This document shows, piece by piece, positions 44,333 through 53,306 of a stretch of 64,000 nucleotides of DNA (position 1 is its first letter; each line of letters starts with the position of its first letter). The notes below the pieces were generated by a model. That model saw only the letters and a program-made list of their open reading frames with translations, did not search any database and was not told the origin of the DNA. A program made the translations under genes and the position numbers. This stretch comes from Ga0077530 sp046293075 (GTDB taxonomy: Bacteria > Pseudomonadota > Alphaproteobacteria > Rhizobiales > Hyphomicrobiaceae): NCBI GenBank assembly GCA_046293075.1, contig JBKBPL010000006.1, positions 75,848 through 139,847 on the forward strand. Direction: 5' to 3'.

Positions 44333-45292
44333 ATGCGCTTCTTACCGAACTTCAAAGGCCTTGATTTCTTTCCGCATGGCACGCGGATTGATTTCATGCG
44401 CTACTGGCACGCCTGCTTCTGGACATCGATTGCCACAATCTTCGTCAGCGTGGGGCTGTTCTTCACGGTGGGCCTCAACTACGGCGTCGACTTCAAGGGC
44501 GGCACCATGGTCGAGGTGCAGACAAAATCGGGAGCGCCGGCCAACATCCAGGCCATGCGCAACCAGCTCGGTGGTCTCGGCCTCGGCGCCGTGCAGATCC
44601 AGGAATTCGGCACGTCGAACGATGTGCTCATTCGCATCGAGCAGCAACCGGGCGGCGAGGAAGCCCAACAGGCGGCCCTCAGAAAGATCGTTGACGCCCT
44701 CGGCTCCGACTTCATCCAGCGCCGGGTCGAGGTCGTCGGTCCCGCCGTTTCAGCCGAGTTGCGTCGCACCGGCATCATTGCCGTCTTGTGCGCCATCATC
44801 GCCATCATTGCCTACGTATGGTTCCGGTTCGAATGGCAGTTCGCGGTCGGCACCATTCTCGCACTCACGCACGACGTGCTGCTGGTCGTCGGAATTTTCG
44901 CACTGTTTCAGTTCGAGTTCGATCTCAGTATCGTTGCGGCGCTCCTGACCATTCTCGGCTATTCGGTCAACGACACCGTCGTGATCTCGGACCGCATCCG
45001 CGAGAACCTGCGGAAGTACAAGCGCATGGAGATCCGCGAGCTGCTCAACCTGTCGATCAACGAGACGCTTTCGCGCACGATCCTGACGGGCTTCACGACG
45101 CTTGTCGTGCTGCTCGCCCTCTTCATCTTCGGCGGCTCGGTTCTGAGGTACTTTACGCTCGCCATGCTGCTCGGCGTGATCATCGGAACGTACTCGTCGA
45201 TCTACATCGCCGCCCCGGTATTGGAGCTCCTCGGCGTCAAGAGCGAGAGCGTAACGGGATCCGAGAAGGCGGCGGCCAGCGCCCGCGGCTGA
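44333..45292 (+). CDS. secF: Protein translocase subunit SecF
   Basis: The 319-residue partner of SecD with six transmembrane helices. Hallmarks are LNYGVDFKGGTMVEVQ in the first periplasmic part and LTILGYSVNDTVVISDRIRE with the conserved aspartate in the RND-type core. It begins 33 bp after secD. Confidence 0.97.
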   Translation: MRFLPNFKGLDFFPHGTRIDFMRYWHACFWTSIATIFVSVGLFFTVGLNYGVDFKGGTMVEVQTKSGAPANIQAMRNQLGGLGLGAVQIQEFGTSNDVLIRIEQQPGGEEAQQAALRKIVDALGSDFIQRRVEVVGPAVSAELRRTGIIAVLCAIIAIIAYVWFRFEWQFAVGTILALTHDVLLVVGIFALFQFEFDLSIVAALLTILGYSVNDTVVISDRIRENLRKYKRMEIRELLNLSINETLSRTILTGFTTLVVLLALFIFGGSVLRYFTLAMLLGVIIGTYSSIYIAAPVLELLGVKSESVTGSEKAAASARG

Positions 45293-45325
45293 TCGCCCGG
45301 CAACCCCAGTGGCAGGAGTGAGCCG

Positions 45326-45703
45326 ATGCAGTCCGCGCCGCCCCGCTATCCCGGGCGAGCGCCGATCGAGGCCTACGGCAATGGCGGCTTCCGCTTTGCC
45401 GGGATGAGCCATCGCGGCTCGCTGCTCTGCCTCGGCGAGGCCATCGTCGGCTGGGCGCCGACCTCTGCGGAGGGTCTCACGCTCGACGATTTTGCGCTGC
45501 TGCTCGCGGAACCGGGGGGCGTCGAGTTGCTGCTGCTCGGAACAGGGCGCGAGTTCCTTCTGCCGTCACCATTCTTGCGTTCGGGACTGCGTGAGGCCGG
45601 CATCCGCATCGAGCCGATGGATACGGGCGCGGCCTGCCGCACCTACAATGTCCTGCTTGCCGAAGGCCGCCAGGTTGGTGCGGCGCTGATCGCCGTCCCC
45701 TGA
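45326..45703 (+). CDS. Mth938-like domain protein (NDUFAF3 homologue)
   Basis: A 125-residue DUF498/Mth938 fold protein. Typical stretches are PIEAYGNGGFRFAGMSHRGS, a central FALLLAEPGGVELLLLGTG and the closing GIRIEPMDTGAACRTYNVLL. The human homologue NDUFAF3 is a respiratory complex I assembly factor. Conservation of the gene next to secDF/yajC in alphaproteobacteria is, from memory, what first drew notice to it. Here it is 33 bp after secF, and an NDUFAF6-like gene is two genes downstream. Confidence 0.9.
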   Translation: MQSAPPRYPGRAPIEAYGNGGFRFAGMSHRGSLLCLGEAIVGWAPTSAEGLTLDDFALLLAEPGGVELLLLGTGREFLLPSPFLRSGLREAGIRIEPMDTGAACRTYNVLLAEGRQVGAALIAVP

Positions 45704-45789
45704 CGACTTCCTCCCTGGCCGACGCTTTCGCGCGGTGCCTGAATCGTGCTCTATGGGGCGCTGCTGGCGGAGACTTCCCGGAGCCGTTC

Positions 45790-46392
45790 ATGACCGCCCT
45801 TCTTTCGAATGCCCGCAACGCGCTTCTCGCCGGTATTGCCCTGGCGCTCGCGGCCATCGCGGCGGCGCTCCTCGTAGAGGGTGTTGACATGCTCGGGCTC
45901 GCCTCCTTCGCGACGCGCGCGGTCCACGTCCTTGCGGCAGTGCTTTGGGTAGGGATGATCTGGTTCGTCAACTTCGTCCAGCATCCCGCGGTCGTCGGCG
46001 CCGACGATGTGGGGCGGGGCACGCTCTTTCGCCTCGTCGTGCCGCGCGTCGCGACGATCTTTCGGCACGCATCGCATCTCGTCATGCTCTCGGGCGTGCT
46101 GCTCCTGCTGCCGACCGGCTATCTGCTGGCCCCCTGGGTCTTCGGCGCGCCCGTCCACATGCCCTTGACCAAGGTCGTGCTGCTGTGGGGCGCGGTGGCC
46201 GGCGCCGTGGTCATGTGGGCTTTCGTGCATATGATCATCTGGCCGAACCTGCAGATCGTGCTCGGCGCACGGCCCGGCAATGCCGAGGCCAAGGCCGCGG
46301 CACGCGCGAAGGTCGCGCTCTATGCCCGCGCCAATCTGCTGCTGGCCATGCCGGTGACCGTGCTCATGGTCGCCGCAGCGCATCTTTTTTGA
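45790..46392 (+). CDS. PuuD-like membrane domain protein
   Basis: A 200-residue integral membrane protein with about five to six helices. The pattern is that of the membrane half of the urate hydroxylase PuuD: VLAAVLWVGMIWFVNFVQHP, then an arginine/histidine-rich turn TIFRHASHLVMLSGVLLLL and HMIIWPNLQIVLGAR, with histidines that could bind haem. The C-terminal cytochrome c domain of full PuuD is missing. No purine-catabolic genes are near, so urate oxidation is doubtful; a role in respiratory-complex biogenesis is conceivable from the neighbours. Confidence 0.8.
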   Translation: MTALLSNARNALLAGIALALAAIAAALLVEGVDMLGLASFATRAVHVLAAVLWVGMIWFVNFVQHPAVVGADDVGRGTLFRLVVPRVATIFRHASHLVMLSGVLLLLPTGYLLAPWVFGAPVHMPLTKVVLLWGAVAGAVVMWAFVHMIIWPNLQIVLGARPGNAEAKAAARAKVALYARANLLLAMPVTVLMVAAAHLF

Positions 46393-46395
46393 CCC

Positions 46396-47232
46396 ATGGC
46401 GGAGACGCCGATCGCTGCGTTGCGGGACGCCGCGGTTGCACGCGAGCCGGACCGCTATTTCGCAGCGACGCTGGCGCCTGTGACCGTCCGCTACGACCTC
46501 ATCGTGCTCGCGGCATTCGCCGCCGAGCTCGCCAACATCCCGGCGCAGGTGCGCGAGCCGCTCGCCGGCGAAATCCGCCTGCAATGGTGGCGCGATGCGC
46601 TCGCGCCTGGGGGCCATGATGTGGCCGCGGGCCACCCGGTGGCGACCGCCATGCGGGCGAGCATCACGCGGCACACGCTGCCGGCCGAGATCATCGACGC
46701 TGTGATCGATACCTTCGCAGATGTGCTCTACGGCGACAGGCCTGCGGACGAAGCGGCGCTCCGCGCCCATATGGCGGCGGGCGAAGGCGGCCTCTTCCGG
46801 CTTGCGGCGCGCATTTGTGCCGCGGAAGAGATCGCTGAAATTGGGCACCTCACACGTGCTGCCGGTCTCGCCTATGGTCTCTCTCGCGCGCTGCTGCGGC
46901 TTCCGGCGGGTGGTGCGCGGCTCCCCCTCCTGCGCTCATGGCGCGCCGACGAGGCCGCGGCGCAGGCCGGCGACCACGATGAGCCGCCGCTGCCGAGCCC
47001 GTCGATTGAGGCGCTCAGCAGCCTCGCGCACGCCGCGCTCTCGGAGGTCGCCCCGCAGCTCGCCAAGATGTCACGGGCAAAGCGCCTGCCCTTCCTGCCC
47101 CTGGCCATGGTTAGGCCCAACTTGCGCGCCTTAGAAACATGGTCGAGGCGGCGCGAGGCGGCATCGATCGAGCCACTCCAGATCGGCCGACTGCTCCGTA
47201 TCACATGGGCGCACGCGAGCGGGCGCCTTTGA
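46396..47232 (+). CDS. Squalene/phytoene synthase family protein (NDUFAF6-like)
   Basis: A 278-residue all-alpha protein of the trans-isoprenyl diphosphate synthase fold. ALRDAAVAREPDRYFAATL and FAAELANIPAQVREPLAGEIRLQWWRD (split at the loop) are typical of the NDUFAF6 subgroup. The aspartate-rich DxxxD motifs of true squalene or phytoene synthases are not evident, so catalysis is unlikely. The human homologue is needed for complex I assembly. It starts 3 bp after the PuuD-like gene, so translation is coupled. Confidence 0.88.
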   Translation: MAETPIAALRDAAVAREPDRYFAATLAPVTVRYDLIVLAAFAAELANIPAQVREPLAGEIRLQWWRDALAPGGHDVAAGHPVATAMRASITRHTLPAEIIDAVIDTFADVLYGDRPADEAALRAHMAAGEGGLFRLAARICAAEEIAEIGHLTRAAGLAYGLSRALLRLPAGGARLPLLRSWRADEAAAQAGDHDEPPLPSPSIEALSSLAHAALSEVAPQLAKMSRAKRLPFLPLAMVRPNLRALETWSRRREAASIEPLQIGRLLRITWAHASGRL

Positions 47233-47244
47233 TCTGGTGAGGCC

Positions 47245-49170
47245 ATGAAACCACGCCGGCAGCTGAGCACCAAGAAGGCCCTGAACGGCGCGCCGCGCGT
47301 CCTCGGCGCGCTCGCGGCCATTGCAGGCGTGCTCGCGCTGTCCCCGGTTCATGCTGTCGCCGAGCCCCGCATTACCTGGCAGGTCGAGAACCCGTTCCGC
47401 CTCTTCAAGCGCCCGTCCGATACGGAGGTTCATCGCGCGACCTTCCGCGATCTGGGCGATGCCGATCGCACGACCCCGGTGCTGGCTGCCGAGCGGGCAC
47501 TGGCGCGGCGCCATCCGGGCGACGGCTGGGCTGCCGGCATGATGGACCACATCTGCTGGTCGGCTGAGCGCAACCGTTACGGCTGCCGGGAGGCACCCGA
47601 CTATCTGCATCCCCGCACGCACCGCATCCGCGCAGAACTGCGCGAAGTGCCCGATGCCGATCGCATCAACTGCACGTGGCTCACGGCGCCGCTGGCGCGT
47701 GCCGGCCTTGGCGGCGCGATCACCGCACCTTGCGATCAGCCGGTCGCGCTCTCCATCCCCTATCCTGCAGGCGCGCGCGTGAGCGTTGAGGTCGGCGGCC
47801 GCGAGGTCGCTGCGACGACTGCGAAAGTCACCGACCTGCTCATTGTCGGGCTCGGCGACAGCTTTGCCTCGGGCGAGGGCAATCCCGACGTGCCCGTCCG
47901 CTTCTCGCGCGAGCGCCGCGCCGACTATGGTTTCGGCCTCGGGAACGAGCCGCTCACCGGCTATCCGGCTCGTGTCGGTCCGTGGCGCACGATCGGCGAT
48001 TCCGCGTTCATCAAGAACAACGCCCGCTGGATTGACCAGGCCTGCCACCGCTCGCTGTACTCGCACCAGCTTCGGGCGGCCTTGCAGCTCGCCGTCGAGG
48101 ACCCGCACCGGGCCGTGACGTTCGTTGGTTATGCCTGCTCCGGCGCCGAGATCGTCGACGGGCTGTTTCGCCGCTACAAGGGCCACGAGTGGGTGCCAAA
48201 TCCGCCTGACATCCCGCAGCTATCCGCGATTGCGCAGGCGCAGTGCGGCCCCAATCGAGCCGAAGAGGTGGAGCTGCCCGAGGCATACCACATGCGCGGG
48301 CGCATACCCGAGCTGCGGGGGGGGCTGGTGCTGCGCCGTTGCGACAGCGGCGACGCCCGCAAAATCGATTTGGTCCTTGTCTCGATCGGCGGCAATGACG
48401 TCGGCTTCGCACGCCTGCTCGCCAATGCAATTCTCGCGGATGAGTCTTCGCTGCGCCGTCTCGGCGGCTGGTTCGGGCAGGTCCACGGGTTTCTCGCCGC
48501 AGCCGAGCTGCTGGACGGGCTCGAGGCGCGTCTCCTGGCGCTGAAGCGCGCCTTTCACGGTCTGCTGCACGTACCCTGGGGCGAAGCCGACAGGATCCTG
48601 CTGGTCGCCTACCCGAGCCTGGCGCTGCTGCCCGATGGCCGTCAGATCTGTCCGGACGGGCGCGCGGGCATGACCGTCGCACCGGATTTTCAGTTGAGCG
48701 AAGTGCGGGCACGGGAATCCATGGCGGCAGGCGAGCGGCTCGACGCGGTCATGGAGGACACGAGCAAGCAGAACGGCTGGACGTACGTCTCGAGCCACCG
48801 CGAGCAGTTCCGCGGCCGCGGCATCTGCGCCGGTTATACCGACCACGCTTTCACCGTCGCCGACGACCTGCGCCTGCCGCGCTGGACCGGGCGCAAGTGG
48901 GAACCGTTCAACCCGGCGGACTGGCAGGCCTACGTCCCGCGCCAGCGCTGGTTCCGCACACCCAATGACGCCTTCATGACCGGCAACTTCCATGTGAGCG
49001 AGTCGCTCATCCAGAAGGTGCTCAAGTTGCAGAGCCTCTCCTCGTTCCAGCTCCTGCTCGCGAGCATCTATTCCGGCGCCTTCCACCCGACAGCCGAAGG
49101 CCAGGCCGCGATCGCGGATGCTGTCGTGGTGGAGGCGCGCCGCGTGCTGGCCCGGTATGCGGCGGAGTAA
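47245..49170 (+). CDS. Exported SGNH/GDSL-type hydrolase
   Basis: A 641-residue protein with an N-terminal signal (LGALAAIAGVLALSPVHAVA, about residues 20-39). The SGNH esterase blocks are in order: GLGDSFASGEGNP with catalytic Ser206, the glycine block in FVGYACSGAEIV, block III SIGGNDVGFA and block V FHPTAEGQAA with His614. A cysteine-containing N-terminal region of about 170 residues and a long insertion precede the last block, making it much larger than simple GDSL esterases. Likely periplasmic or secreted; substrate unknown. It closes the secDF run, 12 bp after the NDUFAF6-like gene. Confidence 0.85.
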   Translation: MKPRRQLSTKKALNGAPRVLGALAAIAGVLALSPVHAVAEPRITWQVENPFRLFKRPSDTEVHRATFRDLGDADRTTPVLAAERALARRHPGDGWAAGMMDHICWSAERNRYGCREAPDYLHPRTHRIRAELREVPDADRINCTWLTAPLARAGLGGAITAPCDQPVALSIPYPAGARVSVEVGGREVAATTAKVTDLLIVGLGDSFASGEGNPDVPVRFSRERRADYGFGLGNEPLTGYPARVGPWRTIGDSAFIKNNARWIDQACHRSLYSHQLRAALQLAVEDPHRAVTFVGYACSGAEIVDGLFRRYKGHEWVPNPPDIPQLSAIAQAQCGPNRAEEVELPEAYHMRGRIPELRGGLVLRRCDSGDARKIDLVLVSIGGNDVGFARLLANAILADESSLRRLGGWFGQVHGFLAAAELLDGLEARLLALKRAFHGLLHVPWGEADRILLVAYPSLALLPDGRQICPDGRAGMTVAPDFQLSEVRARESMAAGERLDAVMEDTSKQNGWTYVSSHREQFRGRGICAGYTDHAFTVADDLRLPRWTGRKWEPFNPADWQAYVPRQRWFRTPNDAFMTGNFHVSESLIQKVLKLQSLSSFQLLLASIYSGAFHPTAEGQAAIADAVVVEARRVLARYAAE

Positions 49171-49413
49171 TCGGCCCACCTCGCGGCCACGTCGCGCGGC
49201 AAGCATTTCGCCAAGAGCGCGCTGGCCCATCGGGAGGACGGCGGCGTTGGCCGCCGCGTCCGTCCCAGCAACGTGCCTTGTGCGTCCGCCACGATAGATG
49301 GGATTGGCACCCGACGGCTTGTCGTAAAGAAGCGATCCCGGCAACGTCAGGTCGCCGCACGCACAGCCGCTGGCAATCGCACGCCTCCGCGCCGGCTTCA
49401 CCAATGCGCCGCA

Positions 49414-50184
49414 TCAAATGAGCCGCTCACCCTTCATGCTGACGTAGCCCGTGCGTCCGACGATGATATGGTCGTGCACCTGCACGCCGAGCGGTCGCGC
49501 CGCATTGATGATCTGCCGGGTCATGTCGATGTCGGCCGCCGAGGGGGTCGGATCGCCCGAGGGGTGGTTGTGGACGAGGATGAGCGCGGACGCGGAAAGC
49601 TCAAGCGCCCGCTTCACCACCTCGCGGACGTAGACGGGCGTATGATCGACCGTGCCTGTCTGCTGTACTTCATCGGCGACGAGCTGATTGCGCTTGTCGA
49701 GGAAGAGGATGCGGAACTGCTCCTTATCGCCGAAACCCTGAGCCGCCCGGCAGTAGTCGAGCACCGCCTGCCACGAGCCGAGCACCATCCGTGCGGCAAT
49801 CTCGCTGCGCATGAGGCGCAGCGCGGCGGCCCTGATGAGCTTCAGCTCATCGACAACACGCTCACCGACGCCCGGGACCTCGAGCAGACGTGCTTCCGGC
49901 GCATTGATCACCTCGGGGAAGGAGCCGAAGCGGGCGAGCAGCGCCTTGGCGAGCGGCTTCGTATCCCCCTGCGGCAGGGCACGGAAGAGGATCATCTCAA
50001 TCAGCTCGTAGTCCGCAAGCGCATCCGGCCCACCCTTGCGGAAGCGGTCGCGCAGGCGTTTGCGGTGCCCTACGTGATGCGGCGGCGCCGCGCCGGCTGT
50101 TTCCCAGAGCCCGCTCTGGGCCTGCTCGCACTCACGATCGAGCGCCGAACGCGACGGCTGGGATGGCCTGCTGCGACGTGCCAT
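49414..50184 (-). CDS. radC: RadC family JAB/MPN domain protein
   Basis: A 256-residue RadC protein. A helix-hairpin-helix part (LPQGDTKPLAKALLARFGSF and VPGVGERVVDELKLI) precedes the zinc-binding JAMM domain with the signature HNHPSGDPTPSAADIDMT. Despite the name its role in DNA repair is doubtful; the biochemical function is open. It lies downstream of map on the minus strand with 33 bp between. Confidence 0.95.
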   Translation of the reverse strand: MARRSRPSQPSRSALDRECEQAQSGLWETAGAAPPHHVGHRKRLRDRFRKGGPDALADYELIEMILFRALPQGDTKPLAKALLARFGSFPEVINAPEARLLEVPGVGERVVDELKLIRAAALRLMRSEIAARMVLGSWQAVLDYCRAAQGFGDKEQFRILFLDKRNQLVADEVQQTGTVDHTPVYVREVVKRALELSASALILVHNHPSGDPTPSAADIDMTRQIINAARPLGVQVHDHIIVGRTGYVSMKGERLI

Positions 50185-50217
50185 CGGTGAGCCCCGCTCC
50201 TCCCGATCGCGCGCGGA

Positions 50218-51045
50218 TCAGCTCGTCTTGTAAGGTGGGCAGTGGAGGCCCGCAGGCGAATACGTGAAGACCTCGCAGCCGTCCTCGGTGACGCCGACCG
50301 TGTGCTCGAACTGGGCCGAGAGCTCACGATCGCGGGTGACGGCCGTCCAGCCGTCGGCCAGGATCTTCACGGTCGACTTGCCGAGGTTGATCATCGGCTC
50401 GATGGTGAAGAGCATGCCGGGCTTCAGGACGGGCCCCTCGCCGCGCGTGCCGTAGTGGAGGATATTCGGGCGGTCATGGAAAACGCGGCCGAGACCGTGG
50501 CCGCAGAAATCGCGAACGACGCTGCACCGCTCGCCCTCCGCATAGGCCTGGATGGCGGCGCCGATATGGCCGGTCGTATGGCCGGGCTTCACCGCCGCGA
50601 CCCCCCGCATGAGCGCCTCGTAGGTCACCTCGATCAGCCGTTCGGCCTTGCGCGAAATGTCGCCGACCCCATACATGCGGCTGGTGTCGCCATGCCAGCC
50701 GTCGACGATCAGCGTCACGTCGATATTGAGGATATCGCCGTCGCGCAACGGCTTCGGGCCCGGGATGCCATGGCAAACGACGTGGTTGACCGACGTACAG
50801 ATCGACTTGGTGAAGCCCCGGTAGTTCAGCGACGCCGGAATCGCCCCGTGATCCATGGCAAACTCGAACGCGAGCTCGTCGAGACGCTCCGTCGTCACGC
50901 CCGGCTTGACGAATGCCGTCAGCATGTCGAGCGCTGCCGCGGCGAGCTGCCCCGCCCGGCGCATGCCGGCGAATGCCTCTGGCCCATGGAGCGGAATCTG
51001 GCCGTCGCGCCGTGATTGCGCGCGCGCGTATTCAAGATTGGACAT
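50218..51045 (-). CDS. map: Methionine aminopeptidase, type I
   Basis: A 275-residue enzyme removing N-terminal methionine from new proteins. The five metal ligands of the pita-bread fold are visible: Asp in LNIDVTLIVDGWHGD and DTSRMY, His in CGHGLGRVFHD, Glu in FTIEPMIN and Glu in SAQFEHTVGV. VNHVVCHGIPG supplies the substrate histidine. The ATG giving MSNLEYARAQS was chosen; the frame extends upstream for 116 codons without similarity. It stands back to back with pgk. Confidence 0.96.
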   Translation of the reverse strand: MSNLEYARAQSRRDGQIPLHGPEAFAGMRRAGQLAAAALDMLTAFVKPGVTTERLDELAFEFAMDHGAIPASLNYRGFTKSICTSVNHVVCHGIPGPKPLRDGDILNIDVTLIVDGWHGDTSRMYGVGDISRKAERLIEVTYEALMRGVAAVKPGHTTGHIGAAIQAYAEGERCSVVRDFCGHGLGRVFHDRPNILHYGTRGEGPVLKPGMLFTIEPMINLGKSTVKILADGWTAVTRDRELSAQFEHTVGVTEDGCEVFTYSPAGLHCPPYKTS

Positions 51046-51289
51046 TCTGACACCTGTATCCGGATATCGCAGCGAAATCGAGCCCCCATGCGGAGCCAAC
51101 GACCGTTGCGCGCGCTCTTTGCCCCTCAATGTAGTCGATCGCCATCCGAGTGCAATGCGGCGCCGAGGCCATCCGCCGCGCGGAGCAGTTGCGTAAACGT
51201 GGCCGAGCGTGGCATGCGAGGCCCCAACTGGCCCCCAGATCTGGACTGGGAACTGGCACGAACCTCGGACCGGTGCGAGCATAACGACC

Positions 51290-52489
51290 ATGCAACTCGA
51301 CAAACTCAAGACGACGAATGGGCTCGATGTAGCCGGCAAGCGCGTGCTCGTCAGGGCGGACCTCAACGTGCCGGTGGCCGAGGGGCGCGTCACGGACGCG
51401 ACGCGGCTGACGCGGCTGGTGCCTGGGCTTCAGGATCTTGCCCGACGGGGTGCCAAGGTCATCGTGCTCTCCCATTTTGGCCGCCCCAAGGGCGCGCCGG
51501 TGCCGGAAATGTCGCTGAGGCCTGTCGCGGAGGCGCTCGGTCGGGCCCTGGGGCGGCCGGTTGCCTTCGCCGACGACTGTATCGGCGAGGTGGCGGCCAA
51601 GGCCGTCGCGGGCCTCGCCAACGGCGATTTCCTGGTGCTCGAGAACCTGCGCTTCCACAAGGGCGAGGAGAAGAACGATGCCGAATTCGCCGCGGCCCTC
51701 GCAAAGCTCGGCGACATTTTCGTCGGCGATGCCTTCTCCTGTGCCCACCGCGCCCACGCCTCGACCGACGCCATCACGCGCCTGCTGCCCTCGTATGCAG
51801 GGCCGCTCCTCATGGAGGAGATCAACGCGCTCAGGACGGCGCTGGAGCACCCGCAGCGTCCGACAGCAGCGGTCGTCGGCGGCGCCAAAGTCTCGACCAA
51901 AATCCCAGTTCTGACCAACCTCATGGCCAAGGTCGATCACCTGATCATCGGTGGCGGCATGGCCAATACCTTCCTGCTCGCAGAGGGCCACGCGATCGGC
52001 AAGTCGCTGGCCGAGCCGGACCTCGTCGGCACCGCCCGCGAGATCATGGATGCGGCGGCGGCGAAGGGCTGCACGATCGCCCTCCCGGTCGATGGCGTGG
52101 TCGCGGCCGAGTTCAAGGCCGGTGCCGCAAGCCGCATCGTCGATGTGGCGGCGATCCCGGCCGACCAGATGGTGCTCGATGTCGGACCGAAATCGATTGC
52201 GCACCTCTCCACGGTTCTCGAGCAGTGCCGCACATTGCTCTGGAACGGCCCGCTCGGGGCCTTCGAGATTGCGCCCTTCGGCGAGGGCACGTTCGCGCTT
52301 GCCCGCCAGGCGGCAACCATGACCAAGGCCGGTAGGCTCGTCTCCGTGGCCGGCGGCGGCGATACGGTCGCCGCGCTCAATGCCGCCGGCGTAACGGACG
52401 ACTTTACCTACGTCTCGACGGCCGGCGGCGCTTTTCTCGAGTGGCTCGAGGGGCGCGAGCTCCCCGGCGTGGCGGCACTGGCCCGATGA
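51290..52489 (+). CDS. pgk: Phosphoglycerate kinase
   Basis: Pgk interconverts 1,3-bisphosphoglycerate and 3-phosphoglycerate, making ATP. The 399 residues show RVLVRADLNVPV, LSHFGRPKG, LLENLRFHKGEE-like LENLRFHKGEEKND, GGAKVSTKI and the nucleotide loop SVAGGGDTVAAL. The start MQLDKLKTTNGLDVAGK is family-like. Its stop overlaps the next start (ATGA), coupling it to gph. gap and fba are not in the window. Confidence 0.97.
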   Translation: MQLDKLKTTNGLDVAGKRVLVRADLNVPVAEGRVTDATRLTRLVPGLQDLARRGAKVIVLSHFGRPKGAPVPEMSLRPVAEALGRALGRPVAFADDCIGEVAAKAVAGLANGDFLVLENLRFHKGEEKNDAEFAAALAKLGDIFVGDAFSCAHRAHASTDAITRLLPSYAGPLLMEEINALRTALEHPQRPTAAVVGGAKVSTKIPVLTNLMAKVDHLIIGGGMANTFLLAEGHAIGKSLAEPDLVGTAREIMDAAAAKGCTIALPVDGVVAAEFKAGAASRIVDVAAIPADQMVLDVGPKSIAHLSTVLEQCRTLLWNGPLGAFEIAPFGEGTFALARQAATMTKAGRLVSVAGGGDTVAALNAAGVTDDFTYVSTAGGAFLEWLEGRELPGVAALAR

Positions 52490-53181
52490 AGAGCCTTGCG
52501 GGGAAGTTCCGACCGAAGGCCATCGTCTTCGATCTCGACGGCACGCTCGTCGACAGCGCACCCGAGATCGCAAATGCACTGAACGCGGCCGTGGCACCGA
52601 TCGGGATCGATCCCTTCCCTTTGGCGGACGTCCAGGGTTTCGTCGGCGGCGGTGCGGTCGTCGCACTCAGGCGCGCCTTGACGAGCCGCGGCGTCGATCT
52701 CGACGAACAGGCGTTCAAGGCCGTGCTGGCAGTGTTTTACGAGGTCTATGCCGAGGTCTCGAAAGCGGGCAACGGCCTCTATCCCGGCGTCATGGAGACG
52801 CTGACGGCGCTCAGGAAGCAGGCGGTTCCCCTCGGGCTGTGCACCAACAAGGCCGCCCCGATCACCGCGATCGCACTCGAGGCGCTCGGGATTGCGGGTT
52901 TCTTTACAGCCGTTGTCGGGGCGCGTGACGACCTCCCCCGCAAGCCGGCACCGGACATGCTGCTCGCCACCCTGGCCGGCCTCGGCGCCCGGCCGGCAGA
53001 AGCCCTTGTCGTCGGCGATAGCCGCTCCGACGTCGGCTCCGCCCGCGCCGCCGGCTGCCCGGTCATTGCGGTCAGCTACGGGTACCCACACGGCCCCGTC
53101 ATGGACCTAGGCGCCGATCTCGTGATCGACCGGATGCCCGATCTGCTGCGCCATCTCGAGTTGGGGCCCCATGCACCCTGA
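52486..53181 (+). CDS. gph: Phosphoglycolate phosphatase (HAD family)
   Basis: A 231-residue HAD hydrolase. Motif I is FDLDGTLVDSA (nucleophile Asp about residue 14), motif II LCTNK, motif III lysine in RKPAPDML and motif IV VVGDSRSDVGSA. The cap domain is of Gph type, so 2-phosphoglycolate from DNA repair or oxygenation is the likely substrate. Translational coupling to pgk was used to pick this start; the family is broad, so other phosphoesters remain possible. Confidence 0.88.
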   Translation: MKSLAGKFRPKAIVFDLDGTLVDSAPEIANALNAAVAPIGIDPFPLADVQGFVGGGAVVALRRALTSRGVDLDEQAFKAVLAVFYEVYAEVSKAGNGLYPGVMETLTALRKQAVPLGLCTNKAAPITAIALEALGIAGFFTAVVGARDDLPRKPAPDMLLATLAGLGARPAEALVVGDSRSDVGSARAAGCPVIAVSYGYPHGPVMDLGADLVIDRMPDLLRHLELGPHAP

Positions 53182-53238
53182 GCTGGGCGACTGAGTGGCG
53201 CTGTGCGGCCAATTGTGCCTGAAATTAGCGGTTCTCCC

Positions 53239-53275
53239 GGCATAAATATGCTGCTAGACAGCCATATTACATGCC
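53239..53275 (+). promoter_or_regulatory. Inverted repeat upstream of the TRAP permease genes, candidate operator
   Basis: GGCATAAATATG and CATATTACATGCC face each other across 12 bases, in an AT-rich patch that ends 31 bases before the dctQ start. The position suits a repressor or activator site. No regulator gene is adjacent. Confidence 0.4.
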
Positions 53276-53306
53276 CGGACAAGAGAACTCTGGGAGGGAG
53301 TGATTG

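Noticed and set aside
49171..49413. Possible small gene between the SGNH hydrolase and radC
   Set aside because: The frames are extensions of antisense shadows; no start signal or motif was found.
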